In this document: positions 62,544 to 64,000 of the stretch, one piece after another
How the letters are laid out: every line of letters starts with the position of its first letter
How positions within the stretch are numbered: position 1 is the stretch's first letter
NCBI RefSeq assembly: GCF_006438725.1
Contig: NZ_RCZD01000014.1
Coordinates: 60,383-124,382, forward strand
DNA length: 64,000 bases
Direction of reading: 5' to 3'
From: Ewingella americana
GTDB taxonomy: Bacteria > Pseudomonadota > Gammaproteobacteria > Enterobacterales > Enterobacteriaceae
Position numbers and translations under genes: made by a program
Notes under the pieces: model-generated
The model's input: only the letters and a program-made list of their open reading frames with translations
Database searches by the model: none
Told to the model about the DNA's origin: nothing

Positions 62544-63128
62544 ATGGTTAAAGCAGATATCACTGGCATTATTCTGGCAGGCGGACGTTCAACCAGAATG
62601 GGTGAGGATAAAGGGCTTGTGGAAATTGCCGGGAAACCTTTATTCGAACATATTGCCGAAAGATTGGGGCCGATGGTCAGTGATATTCTGATTAATTCTA
62701 ATCAAAATCAGCACCGGTATGGACAGCGTTTTGAAGTCATACCCGATCTCATTCCAAATTATTCAGGACCATTGGCAGGAATGCTGGCTGGCCTGAAAGC
62801 CACCAAAACTCATTGGGCTTTGTTTGTTCCTTGCGATGTCCCCGCATTCCCGCACGATCTGGCTGAGCAATTCTGGCATCACAAATCAGGGCATCAGGGG
62901 TTATATGCCCGTGATTCGCTTCGTGAACATCCCACGTTGTGTTTTCTTAACAAAAGTCTTATCCCTGCATTAGAAGAATATCTTCACAGAGGAGAACGAA
63001 AAGTGATGTTCTTCTTCAAGCAAATCAATGCCCCATCAGTCACATTCAGTGACCACACCGCATTCGCTAATCTCAATACCCCGGCGGATATTGTGCAATG
63101 GGAAAACGAGCAAGGTGGTGTGAAGTGA
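62544..63128 (+). CDS. mobA: Molybdenum cofactor guanylyltransferase
   Basis: Attaches GMP to molybdopterin to make the guanine dinucleotide cofactor. 194 residues. Nucleotide loop ILAGGRSTRMGEDKGL (about residue 9), PNYSGPLAGMLAGL (about 72) and the metal-site VPCDVPAFP (about 95). Overlaps mobB by GTGA. Confidence 0.95.
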   Translation: MVKADITGIILAGGRSTRMGEDKGLVEIAGKPLFEHIAERLGPMVSDILINSNQNQHRYGQRFEVIPDLIPNYSGPLAGMLAGLKATKTHWALFVPCDVPAFPHDLAEQFWHHKSGHQGLYARDSLREHPTLCFLNKSLIPALEEYLHRGERKVMFFFKQINAPSVTFSDHTAFANLNTPADIVQWENEQGGVK

Positions 63129-63664
63129 GCTATTCATCAGTGATCCCTTTGCTTGGGATCGTAGCCTATAGTGGCACCGGCAAAACGACGCTCTTAAAAC
63201 AGCTCATTCCTTATCTAAACAGTCAGGGCATTCGTGTCGGGTTGATCAAGCATACACACCACGATGTGGATGTTGATACTCCAGGCAAAGATAGTTTCGA
63301 GCTGAGAAAAGCTGGCGCTTATCAGACAATGGTGGCGAGCAATCAGCGATGGGCACTGATGACGGAAACACCGACACTGGAAAGACTAAATTTGCAGTAT
63401 CTCGCCAGCCGTTTCGACAGCACCTCACTGGATATAATCTTGGTGGAAGGCTTTAAACATGAGGAAATAGATAAAATTGCGCTCTATCGTGCTGGGATCA
63501 CCAAGCCATTGGAGGGATTAATGGAAGGTAACGTGATAGCCGTAGCCAGCGATAGTTCACTTAACCATTCCTTTCCTACTTTAGATCTCAATAATACCCC
63601 CGCTATTGGCCAGTTTATTATCGACTGGTTGGCGAAAAATGACCTCTCGCGTCCAGATTTTTGA
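63125..63664 (+). CDS. mobB: Molybdopterin-guanine dinucleotide adapter protein
   Basis: GTP-binding partner of MobA. 179 residues from GTG 63125, whose GTGA overlaps the mobA stop; AAGG lies about eight bases before. GTG 63140 would match the E. coli N-terminus instead. P-loop AYSGTGKTTLLKQL (about residue 14), IKHTHHDVDVDTPGKDSFELRKAG and VEGFKHEEI (about 103). Confidence 0.94.
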   Translation: MSYSSVIPLLGIVAYSGTGKTTLLKQLIPYLNSQGIRVGLIKHTHHDVDVDTPGKDSFELRKAGAYQTMVASNQRWALMTETPTLERLNLQYLASRFDSTSLDIILVEGFKHEEIDKIALYRAGITKPLEGLMEGNVIAVASDSSLNHSFPTLDLNNTPAIGQFIIDWLAKNDLSRPDF

Positions 63665-63729
63665 CAGCGTTACTGAGTGAAGCGGCCACTGGGCGAGCAA
63701 ATTCGAATCACCAAAATTCCCATAGCAAA

Positions 63730-63755
63730 AAACCCCAGTCTTTCGACTGAGGTTT
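63730..63755 (-). terminator. rRNA operon terminator
   Basis: Minus strand AAACCUCAGUC-GAAA-GACUGGGGUUU (11 bp, one U-G, GAAA loop) followed by UUUG, 12 bp after the 5S gene. It is typical of enteric rrn operons. Confidence 0.93.
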
Positions 63756-63767
63756 CTCACTTATTTG

Positions 63768-63887
63768 ATGCCTGGCAGTTCCCTACTCTCGCATGGGGAG
63801 ACCCCACACTACCATCGGCGCTACGGCGTTTCACTTCTGAGTTCGGCATGGGGTCAGGTGGGACCACCGCGCTAGTGCCGCCAGGCA
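63768..63887 (-). rRNA. rrf: 5S ribosomal RNA
   Basis: 120 nt. 5' UGCCUGGCGGCACUAGCGCGG and 3' GGGAACUGCCAGGCAU pair to form helix I; the interior (CCCACCUGACCCCAUGCC, GAACUCAGAAGUGAAACG) equals E. coli 5S. An rRNA operon beside mobB matches E. coli rrnA. Confidence 0.98.
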
Positions 63888-64000
63888 AATTCTGTTTCAT
63901 CCATACCGCACAACTTCATGATCGCTCACTCCATTACGCCATACGAACCAATCTCGGAACATCGCTGAAAATCAAACTTTATAGTCTCTCAGACTAAAAA
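63888..64000 (-). other. 23S-5S internal transcribed spacer (partial)
   Basis: 113 bp upstream of 5S within the rRNA operon. The conserved 3' end of 23S rRNA is not reached, so the spacer is at least this long and the 23S gene lies beyond the right edge. No tRNA is seen in it. Confidence 0.8.

Noticed and set aside
63677..63997. 106-codon plus-strand frame across the 5S gene
   Set aside because: It is antisense to the rRNA terminator, 5S rRNA and spacer, a common false gene.

Overview
The window comes from the chromosome of a member of the Enterobacterales. Almost every housekeeping gene is close to its Escherichia coli counterpart in sequence and order, but the lipopolysaccharide (LPS) core genes (waaQ, wabG-like, wabH-like, a WabN-type deacetylase, waaE) are of the Klebsiella/Serratia kind. 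No inner-core heptose kinase (waaP/waaY) is visible. This, the intact rph, and the order yicH-yiiD and yihX-typA point to a Serratia/Rahnella/Ewingella-like (Yersiniaceae) genome rather than E. coli. The genus is an inference.

Layout. 1-1.9 kb: threonine catabolism (tdh, cut by the window edge, and kbl). 2.1-17.4 kb: LPS core region. It holds ADP-heptose epimerase hldD, heptosyltransferases waaF, waaC and waaQ, O-antigen ligase waaL, several outer-core glycosyltransferases of families GT2, GT4 and GT9, a NodB-type deacetylase, Kdo transferase waaA and waaE. An AT-rich, mixed-strand block (about 5.1-10.6 and 13.0-15.2 kb) sits between conserved ends. 17.4-28 kb: coaD, mutM, rpmG-rpmB with a long structured leader, radC, coaBC-dut, slmA, a two-gene membrane-protein pair (DUF2157/DUF4401 fusion plus GDYXXLXY protein), pyrE-rph with the pyrimidine attenuator, and yicC. 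28-31 kb: a stand-alone fabF paralogue with a TetR regulator. 30.5-43.7 kb: yicG, ligB, the gmk/rpoZ-spoT-trmH-recG run, gltS, xanP and yicH. At about 43.8 kb the order jumps, relative to E. coli, to yiiD(fabY)-dtd-yihY-yihX-typA.

49-54.8 kb: nitrogen control locus glnA-glnL-glnG with a sigma-54 promoter, NtrC sites and an NtrC operator at glnL, then hemN. 54.8-57 kb: a 59-codon membrane-protein gene between yihI and hemN, yihI, the CsrC regulatory RNA, engB and Spot 42 RNA with its embedded SpfP peptide. 57-63.7 kb: polA with a DnaA box upstream, dsbA and srkA with a Cpx-type box, yihD and mobA-mobB. The right end enters an rRNA operon on the minus strand (terminator, 5S and the 23S-5S spacer).

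The strongest leads beyond routine annotation are the small membrane protein upstream of hemN, the branched leader of rpmBG, the PurR-type operator before xanP, the fabF/TetR pair with a 17-bp palindrome, and the mosaic outer-core block. I saw no phage, transposon, CRISPR array or defence island. No single large novel system is evident.
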